Under the pieces are notes generated by a model, which did not search any database, was not told the DNA's origin, and worked only from the letters and a program-made list of their open reading frames with translations. A stretch of 64,000 nucleotides of DNA from Myxococcales bacterium (GTDB lineage Bacteria; Myxococcota; Bradymonadia; UBA7976; UBA1532). Shown here piece by piece: positions 9,149-18,457 of this stretch. The stretch covers positions 62,001 to 126,000 of the forward strand of contig JACKDM010000004.1 of the NCBI GenBank assembly GCA_020633515.1. The letters are read 5' to 3'. Position 1 is the first letter of the stretch, and the number at the start of each line of letters is the position of its first letter. Both the position numbers and the translations under genes were made by a program.

Positions 9149-12100
9149 CTACCACGCCGCCGGCAACGGCATCGCCCGCTCCACCAGCAGCCGACTGTAC
9201 GGCCCCCCCCGCAGCGTCACCGGATCCCCCACCACCACCAGATGCTCCCGCGCCCGGCTCACCGCCACGTTCACCAGGTTCACCCGCCCGTTGAGGAACT
9301 GCAGCGACCGGCTCCGCGTCACCACCGTCGAGAACACCACCACCCGCCGCTCCCCCCCCTGAAACCGATGCACCGTGCCCAGCGCCAGCCCTGCCCCCCC
9401 GAACAGATCCAGCTCCGCCCCCTCGCCCCCGCCCTCCAACGGGATCCGCGCCCGCCGCGTCGCGTCCCGCAGCGCCTCCAACTGCCCCACGTACGGCGTG
9501 ATCACCGCCACCTCCCCCCACGTCACCCCCACCCGCGCCAGCGCCCCCAGGATCGACATCACCCGCGCCAGCTCCTCCGGGTTGTGCCAGCTCCCCCGCA
9601 CCCGCACCTGCGCCCCCGCCACCGCCGACAACAGCACCGGCCCCGGCAACGGCGCCCGCCCCACCGGCGCCGGCGTCCGCACCACCAGCCCATACCCGCA
9701 CAGCGCATCCGACAACGCGATGATCGGCGCCTGACACCGGAAGTGCTCCCGCAGCGTCGGCCGCTCCCCCACCGCCCGATCCGCCAACGCCTGCGCCGAG
9801 TTCGGCAGATGCGTCATCACCCGATACGGCATCAGCCGCCCCTTCTCGATCCGCACCCCCGCCGCCCCCCGGATCCGCGCCTCGTCCTCCGGCCCGAGCT
9901 GAATCACCGGCTCCAGTTGATGCACATCCCCGATCAACAGCGCCTGCTCCGCCCGCATCAACCCCGACACCGCATAGGCCGGATGACACTGCCCCGCCTC
10001 GTCGATCACCACCCGCAGCCCCGACCGCGGCAGCGCCGGCAGCACGTTCCCCAGCGACAACAGCGTCGACCCCCACACCGGAAACAACCGCAGGATCCAA
10101 TCCGCCGTGTTCGGCTCGTCCTCCACCAGCCGCCGCAGCGTCCGCCGCTCGCTCACCGCCTCGATCGTCGCCCGCAGCGCCGCCCGCAGCGCGTCGCGAT
10201 GCAGCTCCATCCAGCACAGCCGCACCCGCCGCGCCGCCACGAACAACCCGAACTGCACCTCCGCGTCCGCCGGCGCCCCCGCCTCGCCCGCCTCCGGCAG
10301 CAACACCAGCTCGTCCCGCAGCAGCGCCAGCGCATCCCGACACGCCGCCGCCTCCCGCCGCGCCTCCAGCCGCCGCCGCACCCCCGCCAGCGCCTCCGCC
10401 GCCGCCTCGACCGCGTCGTCCCACGCCTCGACGTGCGCCGCCTCCTCCGCCCCCGCCGCCACCGCCGGCGGCAACGACACCGCCACCACCAGCGGCGGAT
10501 CCAGCTTCGCCAGCGCCCCCTCCAGCCGCTTCAGCACCCGCCCCGCCTGCGACTGCCACACCGTCATCACCCGCGTCAGCAGCTCCGGCCCGCCCCGATC
10601 GATCAGCTTCCGCACCCGATCGAGCAGCCCATCCATCGCCCGCAGCCGCCGATCCAGCTCCTCCGCCACCCCCGCCGGCGCCGGCGGCCCGTCCGCCTCC
10701 GCCGCCCACCGCGACAGCGCCGCCTCCCGCGCCGCGATCCGATCCACCACCCGCGCCCGCCGCCGCACCAGCTCCCGCCCCGCCACCCGCGGCGCATCCG
10801 CCGCGTCCACCACCGCCCGCAGCCGCCGAAACTCCGCCAGCGCCGCCTCCAACGCCCCCTGCACCTCACCATGCGGCCGCTCCGGCCGCCGCTCGATCCA
10901 CCCCAGCGCCCGCATCAGCAGATCCACCGTGCCTGCCGCCAGCACCTGCATGTTCCCCACCCGCAACGCGATCGGCGGCTCATCCCCCTCCGCCAGCGGG
11001 TCCAGCACCTGATCCACCGCCCGATTGTTGGTGCTCGCCACCAACAACAGCTCCCGCGGCATCGGCTGCCCATCCGCCAGCGCCGACACCCGCTCCACCA
11101 ACGCCCCCGCCGCCAGGTTCAGCAACAGCTCCGTCTTCCCCGTCCCCGGCGGCCCCTGCGCCGCCGTCAGCGGCGACGCCAGGAACCGCTCGGCCACCGC
11201 CCGCTGATCCGCCGTCAGCGGCCGCGGCGCCCGCAGCCCCCGCAGCGGCGCCCACCCCGCCACCGGCGCCTTGCCCGACAGATAACCCCACAGCGGGCTC
11301 TGCTGCCCCCACGGCGGCACGCCCACCCGCCGCTCCACCAACTGCGTCAGCTCCCGTTGCAGGTGCCGCGTCGCGAACACCTGATCGCCGTCATGGACCA
11401 GCCCCACCCCATACACCTGCGGCAGCCCGCGCCCCTGCTCCAGCCGCCCCCGCACCGCCGCCACCAGCCGCTCGAACAACCCCGCCTCGTCCGCGGGCGC
11501 CTCCACCGCCGCCGCCCAGCCCTCGCGCGCCTCCAGCAGCGCACACACCGTCGCCACCATCATCGCCGGCGACAGCGCCGCGCACCCCTTCAGCGCCGCG
11601 TGCAGATCGGCCAGCTCCTCCTCGCTCACCCCCAGCGTCCGCACCAGGAGCTGCTCATCCAGCGAGAAGGGCAGCAGCCCCTCCTCCTCGTCATCGACCC
11701 GCGCCACCCGCACCTGCACCGGCGCCGCCGGCACCCGCCCCGCCCGCCGCGCCCCCGGATCCGGCGGCTCGAAGCGCCGCCCGTCCGCCCCGTAGAACGC
11801 CACCGTCGCCCGCATCCGCAACAGCCCCGCCAGCTCCTCCGTCTTCGGGAAGAACACCACCGGCCAGCCCACCACCGCCGCGCCCGGATCGCCATCCCAG
11901 CCCGGAAACGCCGACCCCATGCGGATATAGGCCAGCCGCAGCCACCGCAGGAAGAACGCCGTCCGCTCCGCATCCAGATCGAGCACCAGCGACGACGCCC
12001 GCCGCAGGAGCAGCGCCTGCCCCTCCTCGTCCCCCCGCAGCTTGAAGTAGGGCTGCCCGCCCCGCGGATCGCGCAGATCGACCACCGGCGGCCGCCGCGG

Positions 12101-12241
12101 ATCGAGCTTGTGCGCCCGCGGCCGCGACGTCAGCGCCTCCTCGAAGCGCAGCGCCGCCAGCCAGTACCGCAGCACCTCGCCCACCTCGGCCGCGCGCAGC
12201 GGCTCGTCTTCGGGCAACGGGACCGGCTCGATGTCGCTCAT
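9149..12241 (-). CDS. Superfamily 1 helicase, Upf1/Dna2-like (AAA_11/AAA_12)
   Basis: A 1030-residue protein. The helicase core is split: Walker A GPPGTGKTELLLNLAAG near residue 360; a helical insertion of about 350 residues; then Walker B RVVIDEAGQCHPAYA (DEAxQ, typical of the Upf1/Dna2/SMUBP group) near 745; LLIGDVHQLEPV (motif III); LREHFRCQAPI (motif IV); LGTVHRFQGGERRVVVFS (motif V); and NVAVSRAREHLVVVGD (motif VI). The first 340 residues are family-specific and not recognised. No nuclease motif was seen. Such proteins unwind DNA or RNA with ATP; the substrate here is unknown. It starts at the ATG at 12241, 59 bp after the cytochrome gene, with no strong Shine-Dalgarno. The MopE-like gene starts 32 bp downstream of its stop. 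Confidence 0.9.
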   Translation of the reverse strand: MSDIEPVPLPEDEPLRAAEVGEVLRYWLAALRFEEALTSRPRAHKLDPRRPPVVDLRDPRGGQPYFKLRGDEEGQALLLRRASSLVLDLDAERTAFFLRWLRLAYIRMGSAFPGWDGDPGAAVVGWPVVFFPKTEELAGLLRMRATVAFYGADGRRFEPPDPGARRAGRVPAAPVQVRVARVDDEEEGLLPFSLDEQLLVRTLGVSEEELADLHAALKGCAALSPAMMVATVCALLEAREGWAAAVEAPADEAGLFERLVAAVRGRLEQGRGLPQVYGVGLVHDGDQVFATRHLQRELTQLVERRVGVPPWGQQSPLWGYLSGKAPVAGWAPLRGLRAPRPLTADQRAVAERFLASPLTAAQGPPGTGKTELLLNLAAGALVERVSALADGQPMPRELLLVASTNNRAVDQVLDPLAEGDEPPIALRVGNMQVLAAGTVDLLMRALGWIERRPERPHGEVQGALEAALAEFRRLRAVVDAADAPRVAGRELVRRRARVVDRIAAREAALSRWAAEADGPPAPAGVAEELDRRLRAMDGLLDRVRKLIDRGGPELLTRVMTVWQSQAGRVLKRLEGALAKLDPPLVVAVSLPPAVAAGAEEAAHVEAWDDAVEAAAEALAGVRRRLEARREAAACRDALALLRDELVLLPEAGEAGAPADAEVQFGLFVAARRVRLCWMELHRDALRAALRATIEAVSERRTLRRLVEDEPNTADWILRLFPVWGSTLLSLGNVLPALPRSGLRVVIDEAGQCHPAYAVSGLMRAEQALLIGDVHQLEPVIQLGPEDEARIRGAAGVRIEKGRLMPYRVMTHLPNSAQALADRAVGERPTLREHFRCQAPIIALSDALCGYGLVVRTPAPVGRAPLPGPVLLSAVAGAQVRVRGSWHNPEELARVMSILGALARVGVTWGEVAVITPYVGQLEALRDATRRARIPLEGGGEGAELDLFGGAGLALGTVHRFQGGERRVVVFSTVVTRSRSLQFLNGRVNLVNVAVSRAREHLVVVGDPVTLRGGPYSRLLVERAMPLPAAW

Positions 12242-12300
12242 CCGGCGCGTGGTGACACGACCCGCCCCGGCCGGTCAACCCCCCGGCGCCGCGGCGGTCA

Positions 12301-13602
12301 TCAGCGCACCGGCCCCGGCGCCCCCTGCGCCAGCCACGTCTTCACCACCGAGAGCTGCGCCACCGACAGCGGCGGCAACCCCAGCGGCATGCCCGGCCGC
12401 GCCGGATCGGCGCCCTTCGCGCCCGGATCATGCCCCCCGAACACCGGCCGATGATCCCGCGCCGCCTCCCGCTGCCGCCGCAGCAGCGCCGCGAGCAGCA
12501 GCGGCGGCTCGCCCGGCGCCGGCGCCCGCAGCACCGAGACCCGCTTGCCGTCGCGCAAGAGCCCCCGCTCGATCCCCGCCCAGCTCTCCAGATCCAGCGA
12601 CACGCCCGCGAACCCGAGCCCGCCCGTGTTGCCCGCGCCCCCGTCGCCGTCGTTGCTCTCCGGCGCCATGTGACAGTGCACGCAGATCTTGCCGAGCACC
12701 TCGTCGAAGACCTCGTCGTAGCCCACCTTCCGCGCCAGCACCGGGATCTCCGCCACCGCCACCGCCACCGGCCCCGACTCGACCGGCCCATGCAGCAGGA
12801 AGTCCGCGATCTTCTCCGCGTCCGCCGCCGCGACCCCCATCTTCGGCATCGCCGTCTGCGGATCCACCGCCGCCGGATCGACGATGAACCGCACCAGCAC
12901 CGCCCGCGGCACCCGCCGCCGGACGTGCCGCAGATCCGGCGCCAGCGCCGCCGCCTCGCCCACCGCCCGGAAGAACCCCGCGTCGAAGCCCGGCACCAGC
13001 GGCCGATCGCCCACCACATGGCAGGTCGCGCACCCCGAGGCCACGAACTGCGCGCGCCCCGCCTCCACCCGCGCCGCGTCCACCGCGCCCTCGACCCGCG
13101 CCGCGCCCGCCGCCACCGCCGCCGCCCCGTTCAGCGCCACCAGCCAGGCCACCACCGCGTCCTTGTCGGCCGCCGACAACCGCAGCGGGATCATCGACTC
13201 GTCGAGGTGCGGCCGCAGGTCGAACGGCGCGTCGAGGAACGCCCGCACGAACGCCGGATCCACCCGCCGCGTCAGCGTCCCCAGATCGGGCAGCCGCCGG
13301 AAGTGCACGATGCTGTCGAGGTAGCGGTCCCAGTCGGGGAAGGTCTCCCGCTGCCGCGCGATCGCCGCCGGGTCGCCCTTCGTGCCGAGGATCCACTGAT
13401 GGCAGGTCACGCAGTTCTGCGCGCGCTCGGCCGGCGCGATCCCGAGCCCGGCCGGGCCGCTGATCGCGTGGCAGCGATTGCACTGCGCGGCCTCGACCAC
13501 CGCCCGCCCCCGCGCCGCGAGCGGATCGAGCGCGTGGGCCGGTGAGGCGAGGCAGACGACGGCGAGGGTGAGGAGAGGAGCGAGGCGGGCGGCGGCGCTC
13601 AC
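12301..13602 (-). CDS. Multihaem cytochrome c family protein (four CxxCH)
   Basis: A 433-residue protein translated from a GTG at 13602, giving a signal peptide VSAAARLAPLLTLAVVCLASPAHA with a clear AxA cleavage site. Four haem-c attachment motifs are present: CNRCH and CVTCH close together after the signal, then CATCH in the middle and CVHCH towards the C-terminus. Candidate axial methionines include SMIPLRL, AMPKMG and MAPES. It should be a periplasmic electron carrier or part of an oxidase. The GTG lies only 4 bp after the TGA of the upstream TPR gene, so the two are probably translated together; the longer open frame upstream overlaps that gene and lacks a signal peptide. The electron partner cannot be told from the context. 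Confidence 0.87.
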   Translation of the reverse strand: MSAAARLAPLLTLAVVCLASPAHALDPLAARGRAVVEAAQCNRCHAISGPAGLGIAPAERAQNCVTCHQWILGTKGDPAAIARQRETFPDWDRYLDSIVHFRRLPDLGTLTRRVDPAFVRAFLDAPFDLRPHLDESMIPLRLSAADKDAVVAWLVALNGAAAVAAGAARVEGAVDAARVEAGRAQFVASGCATCHVVGDRPLVPGFDAGFFRAVGEAAALAPDLRHVRRRVPRAVLVRFIVDPAAVDPQTAMPKMGVAAADAEKIADFLLHGPVESGPVAVAVAEIPVLARKVGYDEVFDEVLGKICVHCHMAPESNDGDGGAGNTGGLGFAGVSLDLESWAGIERGLLRDGKRVSVLRAPAPGEPPLLLAALLRRQREAARDHRPVFGGHDPGAKGADPARPGMPLGLPPLSVAQLSVVKTWLAQGAPGPVR

Positions 13603-13606
13603 GGTG

Positions 13607-14179
13607 TCACAGCACCGCGACGCCGACCCGGAGCGCCTCCTCGGCGGCGAGGATGTGCTCGACGGCGGCGCCGTGCTGGCGGGCGAGGTCGAGGTGGGTG
13701 CGGGCGAGCTCGGCGCGCCCGGCGCGGGCGGCGGCGAGCGCCATCTCGGCGTGCAGATCACCGGTCGCGCCGAGCTGCAACGCGACCTCGAAGTGGGGGA
13801 TGGCCTCGGCGGGGTTCGACGCGGTCAGCGCGCGCCCGAGCAGCACCCGCGCTTCGAGGAAGCGGGGCGCCGCGGCGACGGCCCGGTTCAGCCGGTTGAT
13901 GGCGCGATCGCTCGCGCCGAGCTTGTGGTGGAGTCTGGCCGCCCGGACGGCGGCGTCGGCCTGCGCGACACCCTTGCTGGCGTTCATCGCGCGCTCGTAG
14001 TGACGGATGGCGGTGTGCAGCTCGCCGCGGGCTTCGGCGGCGATGCCCTGCGCGACGTACTCTTCGCCGGCGATCGGGGCGGCGATCTTGCGCATCGCGC
14101 AGGCTTCGGCGGGGGTGGCGGAGACGAGGGGGGAGAGGGCGGCGAGGGCGAGGGTGAGGACGGCGATCGCGGGCTTCAT
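13607..14179 (-). CDS. Exported TPR protein
   Basis: A 190-residue protein with an N-terminal signal MKPAIAVLTLALAALSPLVSATPA, then about four tetratricopeptide-like helical pairs (GIAAEARGELHTAIRHYERAM, RLHHKLGASDRAINRLNRAV, RALTASNPAEAIPHFEVAL, ALAAARAGRAELARTHLDLA). A good AAGGAG site precedes the ATG. It lies directly upstream of, and is nearly fused to, the four-haem cytochrome gene, which suggests an assembly or scaffolding role for that protein. That role is inferred from position alone. A palindrome sits about 45-60 bp upstream of its start. Confidence 0.88.
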   Translation of the reverse strand: MKPAIAVLTLALAALSPLVSATPAEACAMRKIAAPIAGEEYVAQGIAAEARGELHTAIRHYERAMNASKGVAQADAAVRAARLHHKLGASDRAINRLNRAVAAAPRFLEARVLLGRALTASNPAEAIPHFEVALQLGATGDLHAEMALAAARAGRAELARTHLDLARQHGAAVEHILAAEEALRVGVAVL

Positions 14180-14222
14180 GGGCGGCTCCTTGCGGGTGAT
14201 GGCCGCTGCGAACGCGACCCCC

Positions 14223-14237
14223 TCAGAAAAGTTCTGA
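14223..14237. promoter_or_regulatory. Candidate operator palindrome upstream of TPR-cytochrome pair
   Basis: A perfect 6-bp inverted repeat, TCAGAA-AAG-TTCTGA, lies in an AT-richer patch 44-58 bp before the TPR gene start on the minus strand. Its place and symmetry suit a repressor or activator site, but no regulator can be assigned. Confidence 0.35.
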
Positions 14238-14295
14238 TCGCGGCTCAAAAATCTGCGCGCGCCGACAAAACCCATACACCACGCCCACCTGGCCA

Positions 14296-16328
14296 TCACA
14301 GAGTCTCGTCGCCCTCCCGCTCGCCGAGGTAGCGCTCGATCGCGAGCCGGATCTGACTGACCCCGTAGCCCTGCCGCACCATCACCCAGTCGACCTGCGC
14401 CTGATTGCACGCCGGCAGCAGGATGTCGGTGACCTTGTGGTTGAGGAACCGCCCGAGCAGGATCACGAGCTCGACGCCCCCGCCCGCGATCCGCTCGGCG
14501 AGGCTCTGCACCGCGCGCAGCTCGGTGCCGGTGATCCAGGTCAGCGCCCCGAAGCCGAACGCCCCCTCGATCTTCGCCCGCCGCGTCTCCCGCGTCTCGC
14601 CGCCCACGATCGCGGCGACCTTGCCCCGGGTGCGCTCGAAGAACGGCCACTCCACCGGGATCAGCTCGTCCTCGGTCCCCGTCTCCAGCACCGGCTCGGG
14701 CGCCGCCGCCTCGCGGATCGCCTTGCGCACCCGCTTGAGCCCCTTGTCGCTCCCGATCACCTCCAGGTGCGGCCGCAGCAGCCCCACCAGCCGCGGATCC
14801 TCCGGCGACACGCCGGCCCGCAGCGCCCGGTTCGCCGCCTTCTGCACCGGGCCCGGCTCGGGGCTGCGCTCGAGCACGCCGCGCAGGTCGTTGAGCGAGA
14901 CCTCGGGGTTGAGGTGCGCCTTCTGCTGCTCGATCGCGATCGAGCCGAGCTCGCGCTGCACGGTGTTCCACCAGTAGTGCGCGTCGCTGAGCCACGAGTC
15001 GCTCTCCGGCTTGTGCTGCCGCGAGAGCCCCGTCACCCAGCCCGGCTGATACTCGCTGCTGAACTGCGTCAGCCGCGCGAAGCCGCGCCGGAGCTGGAGC
15101 TCGAGCACCACCCGCACCCGCGACGGCGTGTCGTCCTGCAGCCGCCGCATCCGGCACGCGACCAGCCCGAGCAGCGCCCGCTGGATCCCGCGCGGGAACT
15201 GGCCCCAGCGATTGATCCGGGTCAGCTCGGTGTCGAGCACCGCCGCCTCGGCGAGCAGGTCGTCGTCGGTCAGGTTCTCCCGCGGCGGCCCGAGGCGGAG
15301 GATGATCTCCTGCAACGCCTCGAGGCTGAAGCCGGGGTCGAAGGTCTCGTTCGACCAGTGGGCGCCGAGCACGAGCGAGTCGATGATCGAGAGGTCGACG
15401 ACGTCGTCGCCGCTCTCCTCGGCCGGATCGAGCGGCGCCTCGGAGTCGAGCGTGCGGCCGGCGTCGCCGTCGAAGTCGACGCTGCCGTCGACGCTCAGAT
15501 CGGCCTCGCTCGCGTCGACGCTGTCATCGGGCAGCCCGAGCCCGCCGCTCGCCCGCCCCGGCGCGCCGCTCGGGCCGCCGAGGCCCGCCGCCTCGCCGCC
15601 GCCGAGGCTGCCGCCGCGGCGCTCCACCCCGCCGGGGCCCGATCGCTCCTCGCCGCCGAGGCTCCCGCCGCGGCGCTCCATCCCGCCGGCGCGCCCGGCC
15701 CCGCCGAGGCTCCCGCCGCGCGAGACCTCGCTCGTGGCGACCGCGACCCGCCCGTTGACGCTGCCGCCGCGCTCGCCGAGGCGCCCACCGGCACCACCAG
15801 CCCGCCGCTCACGCTCCCGCCGGCCCGGGCCCGCATCCCGCCGGCGACGCTGCCGCCGCTCGGCCGCCGCAGCACGCCGTCACCGACCCGCACGCTGTTC
15901 CCGGGCCCCATCGAGCCGCCCGCGCCGCTGCTCGAACCCACGATCTCGCCGCTCGACGCCGGCCCCGCGAAGCGCTCGTCCGCGCCCGGCCAGCCCTCGC
16001 CGCTCGCGCGCCCGTCGCTCGACCCGCCCCGCGCCGACCCGCCGCCGCTCTCCCGCCCCGGCGGCCCCGCCACCAGCGCCCGCGACCGGCTCCCCCCGCT
16101 CAGCTCCACCCGCCCGCCGGTCGCCTGCCACTGAAGCGCCACCAGCCCCCACCGCACCAGCACCGCGTCCCGCTCCGCCCGCATCACGTCGAGCGCCGCC
16201 TCCACCTCGCGGCTCACCCCCGTCGCGAGCTGCGCGTACAGCGCCGCCATCCGCTGCTGGACCGCTGTCGCCTCGGCCGCCAACGCCGCGAAAGCCGCCC
16301 GCAGCTCCTCATCGCTCTTCCGACTCAT
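14296..16328 (-). CDS. DUF2325 protein with Gly-rich repeats, split over two frames
   Basis: Two overlapping frames look like one gene of about 675 residues. Frame one starts at the ATG at 16328 (MSRKSDEELRAAFAALAAEA), a coiled-coil-like head, then enters Ser/Gly-rich sequence with GGSVAGG and GGSVSGG. Frame two continues the same repeat (ERGGSVNGR, RGGSLGG, ERRGGSLGG), has an acidic stretch, a helical region, and ends in a DUF2325-type domain: VAAIVGGETRETRR, VELVILLGRFLNHK, LLPACNQAQVDWVMV. The switch lies near 15785-15805 and is what loss of one base would cause, as in the PKS genes here. Function is unknown; DUF2325 looks like a small Rossmann-type domain. The start is 3 bp after the stop of the upstream crotonase gene, so they are probably co-transcribed. 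Confidence 0.7.
15590..15735. repeat. Tandem repeat of about 50 bp coding GGSLGG units
   Basis: Three imperfect copies, each containing CGCCGAGGCT(C/G)CCGCCGCG, encode repeated GGSLGG-type turns in the DUF2325 gene. The repeat is adjacent to the frame break, a likely place for sequencing slippage. Confidence 0.6.
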
Positions 16329-16331
16329 TCT

Positions 16332-17135
16332 CTACCGCCCTGCGAACTCTGCCGCCTGCCGCGTCACGAACGCCGTCACCGCGACGCCCAGATCCTGCGT
16401 CACCAGATGCGCCGCGTTCCACGTCGCCACGTACTCCAGCTCCCGATCGATGTCGGCCCGCTGCGCCTCGTTCATCACCCGCTTGGCGCCCTGCACCGCC
16501 AGCGGCGCGTTCGCCGCGATCTCCGCCGCCAGCGCCCCCGCCGCCGCCATCAGCGCCGCCTCGTCGGGCAGCACCCGCTGCACCAGCCCGATCCGCGCCG
16601 CCTCGTCGGCGCCGAAGTCGCGCCCGGTGAAGACCAGCTCCCGCGCCGCGCCCGGCCCCACGATGCGCGGCAGCCGCTGGAGCGTGCCCACGTCGGCCAC
16701 CATCGCCAGCTTCGTCTCCCGCACCGAGAAGACCGCGTCCGCCGCCGCGAGCCGGATGTCGCACGCCGTCACCAGATCGACCCCCGCCCCGATACAGGGC
16801 CCGTGCACCGCCGCGATCACCGGCACCCGGCACCGCTCGAAGCACGTCATCGCCGCCTGCATCTGCCGGATGAGCCCGTGCAACCGCGCCTGCCGCTCGC
16901 CGTCGGGCGCGCCCTGCCCGATCGGGATCTTCGGGACCATCTCGACCAGATCGAGCCCCGCGGTGAACGCCTTGCCCACGCCCGCGACCACCGCCACCCG
17001 CACCGCGCGCTCGGCGTCGACCCGCGCGATCACCGCCGCCGCCTCGTCCCAGAACCACGCCCCGAGCGCGTTGCGCTTCTCGGGTCGATTCAGCCGGATC
17101 CAGGCGACCGCCCCCTCGATCTGCAGCTCGATCAC
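16332..17135 (-). CDS. Enoyl-CoA hydratase/isomerase family, dienoyl-CoA isomerase-like
   Basis: A 267-residue crotonase from a GTG at 17135 (VIELQIEGAVAWIRLNRPEKRNAL) behind GGGGGGGAG. The oxyanion-hole segments are GKAFTAGLDLVEM and HGPCIGAGVDLVTACDIR. Further on, FSVRETKLAMVADVGTLQRLPRIVG matches the delta3,5-delta2,4-dienoyl-CoA isomerase (ECH1) pattern: the Glu of RETKLA and the Asp of VADVGT sit where that enzyme's acidic catalytic residues are, and GTLQRLP is its hallmark. So it probably shifts double bonds in odd-positioned unsaturated acyl-CoAs during beta-oxidation rather than simply hydrating. The gene runs into the DUF2325 gene 3 bp later. An ATG at 17174 is possible but gives unconserved extra residues. 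Confidence 0.88.
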   Translation of the reverse strand: MIELQIEGAVAWIRLNRPEKRNALGAWFWDEAAAVIARVDAERAVRVAVVAGVGKAFTAGLDLVEMVPKIPIGQGAPDGERQARLHGLIRQMQAAMTCFERCRVPVIAAVHGPCIGAGVDLVTACDIRLAAADAVFSVRETKLAMVADVGTLQRLPRIVGPGAARELVFTGRDFGADEAARIGLVQRVLPDEAALMAAAGALAAEIAANAPLAVQGAKRVMNEAQRADIDRELEYVATWNAAHLVTQDLGVAVTAFVTRQAAEFAGR

Positions 17136-17223
17136 CGCGCTCTCCCCCCCGTCCAGGCCACGGCGGGCCGTCACGTAGCTTACGACAGGTTACATATCCG
17201 TCGGAGCCGTAATCGCGCGAGAG

Positions 17224-17249
17224 AAAAAACGGGCTCTGTCAGGTGCCCG
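17224..17249 (-). terminator. Rho-independent terminator of the M50 protease gene
   Basis: On the minus strand a CGGGC stem, a 10-nt loop holding the TGA stop, and GCCCG are followed directly by six Ts. The stem overlaps the gene end and separates it from the crotonase gene downstream. Confidence 0.6.
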
Positions 17250-18369
17250 GCTCCTCCGACTCCACCGCGCGCCCGCCCGGCGCGAGCGCCAGATCGGCGA
17301 GCCGCCGCAGCCCCGCCGCGCGCTCGACCTCGGCCAGCGTCACCACGCCGACGATCGCGTTGAAGTCGTCGCGCACCAGCGCCGGCTTCTGCCGCCAGCG
17401 CATCTCGCGCACCAGCGGGCCGAGCTCGTCGTCGACGTGCGCCCACAGCGGCGCGCCGTCGACGAGGCTGCCCGCCTCGCTCGCCGGTTCGGAGAGATCA
17501 CCCGGCAACAGCACGCCATAGGTCTGCACATGGTCGCGCACCACCGCCGCCTGCGCGTCGTGGAAGAGCATGTGCCGCGCGACCGAGGTCACCGGCCGCG
17601 CCGGGCCGACCGAGACCAGCCGGGTCATCATCGCCTGCCGCGCCCGCAGCCCGAGCAGCGAGCCGCGCAGCCGCACCCGCGCCAGCTCCGCGCCCGCGCC
17701 GCCGTACAGGAACACCGCGAGCAGCGCCAGCAGCAGATCGCCCCGCGTCAGCGCCCAGAGGCCGCCCACCACCGCGAACGCCCGCCCGATGCCCGCCGCC
17801 CAGCGCGTCGCCGTCTCCGCCGGCAGCTTGAGCGAGAGCGCCGCCTGCAACATGCGCCCGCCGTCGAGCGGGAACGCCGGCAGCAGGTTGAAGACCGCGA
17901 TGAAGAGGTTGGTGATCCCGAGCAGCAGCAGGAAGACGTGCAGGTCGATCCCGACCGGGAGCCGCGCCGCCGCCATCGCCGCGGCGCCGATCACGAGGTT
18001 GACGAGCGGCCCGGCGAAGGCGACCCACATCGCCTGCCCGGGGGTGGCGTCGTCGTGGTCGAGCTCGGTGACGCCGCCGAGCACCATCAAGGTCACCGCC
18101 TTGACCCGCCCGCCCTGGCGGAGCGCGGTCAGCGCGTGGGCGAGCTCGTGCAGCAGCACCGCGACGAAGAGCGCGACCGCGACCGCCGCGCCGAGCAGCA
18201 GCGGCGGCACCGACAGCGCGCCCGGCGCGACCCCGAGCGACGCGAGCAGCCGCGGCGCGGCGTCGAACGCGATCCCGGCCGAGATCAGCGGCAGGATGAT
18301 CAACAGCGAGATGTGGAGCCGGAGGGGGATGCCGCGCAGGTGGGCGAACGTCCAGGCGGTGCGGAACAC
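17239..18369 (-). CDS. Site-2 protease family (M50) membrane metalloprotease
   Basis: A 376-residue membrane protein. After FAHLRGIPLRLHISLLIILPL there is a helix with the zinc motif LLHELAHAL (HExxH), a conserved GGVTELDHDDATPGQAMWVAFAGPLVNL segment, and the third zinc ligand in NLLPAFPLDGGRML (LDG). This matches SpoIVFB/Rip3-type proteases of about 375 residues. The C-terminal 130 residues resemble a CBS-domain pair (TRLVSVGPARPVTSVARHML, PALVRDDFNAIVGVVTLAEVE), which binds adenine nucleotides in related proteins. It should cleave a membrane-bound substrate, often an anti-sigma or transcription factor, unknown here. I chose the GTG at 18369 because GGGAGG lies 7 bp before it; the ATG at 18393 has no such site. 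Confidence 0.9.
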   Translation of the reverse strand: MFRTAWTFAHLRGIPLRLHISLLIILPLISAGIAFDAAPRLLASLGVAPGALSVPPLLLGAAVAVALFVAVLLHELAHALTALRQGGRVKAVTLMVLGGVTELDHDDATPGQAMWVAFAGPLVNLVIGAAAMAAARLPVGIDLHVFLLLLGITNLFIAVFNLLPAFPLDGGRMLQAALSLKLPAETATRWAAGIGRAFAVVGGLWALTRGDLLLALLAVFLYGGAGAELARVRLRGSLLGLRARQAMMTRLVSVGPARPVTSVARHMLFHDAQAAVVRDHVQTYGVLLPGDLSEPASEAGSLVDGAPLWAHVDDELGPLVREMRWRQKPALVRDDFNAIVGVVTLAEVERAAGLRRLADLALAPGGRAVESEEPGT

Positions 18370-18457
18370 AGTCGACCTCCCGATCGGGCGCATCGTGCGC
18401 CGCTGGAGAGATGGGAGCCCGCTCGACCGCCCGGAGTTGCGGTGAGGTCGAAAACGG

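Noticed and set aside
9117..10709. Upstream extension of the MopE-like gene
   Set aside because: It would overlap the helicase on the same strand in another frame and would bury the lipoprotein signal that starts at 9116.
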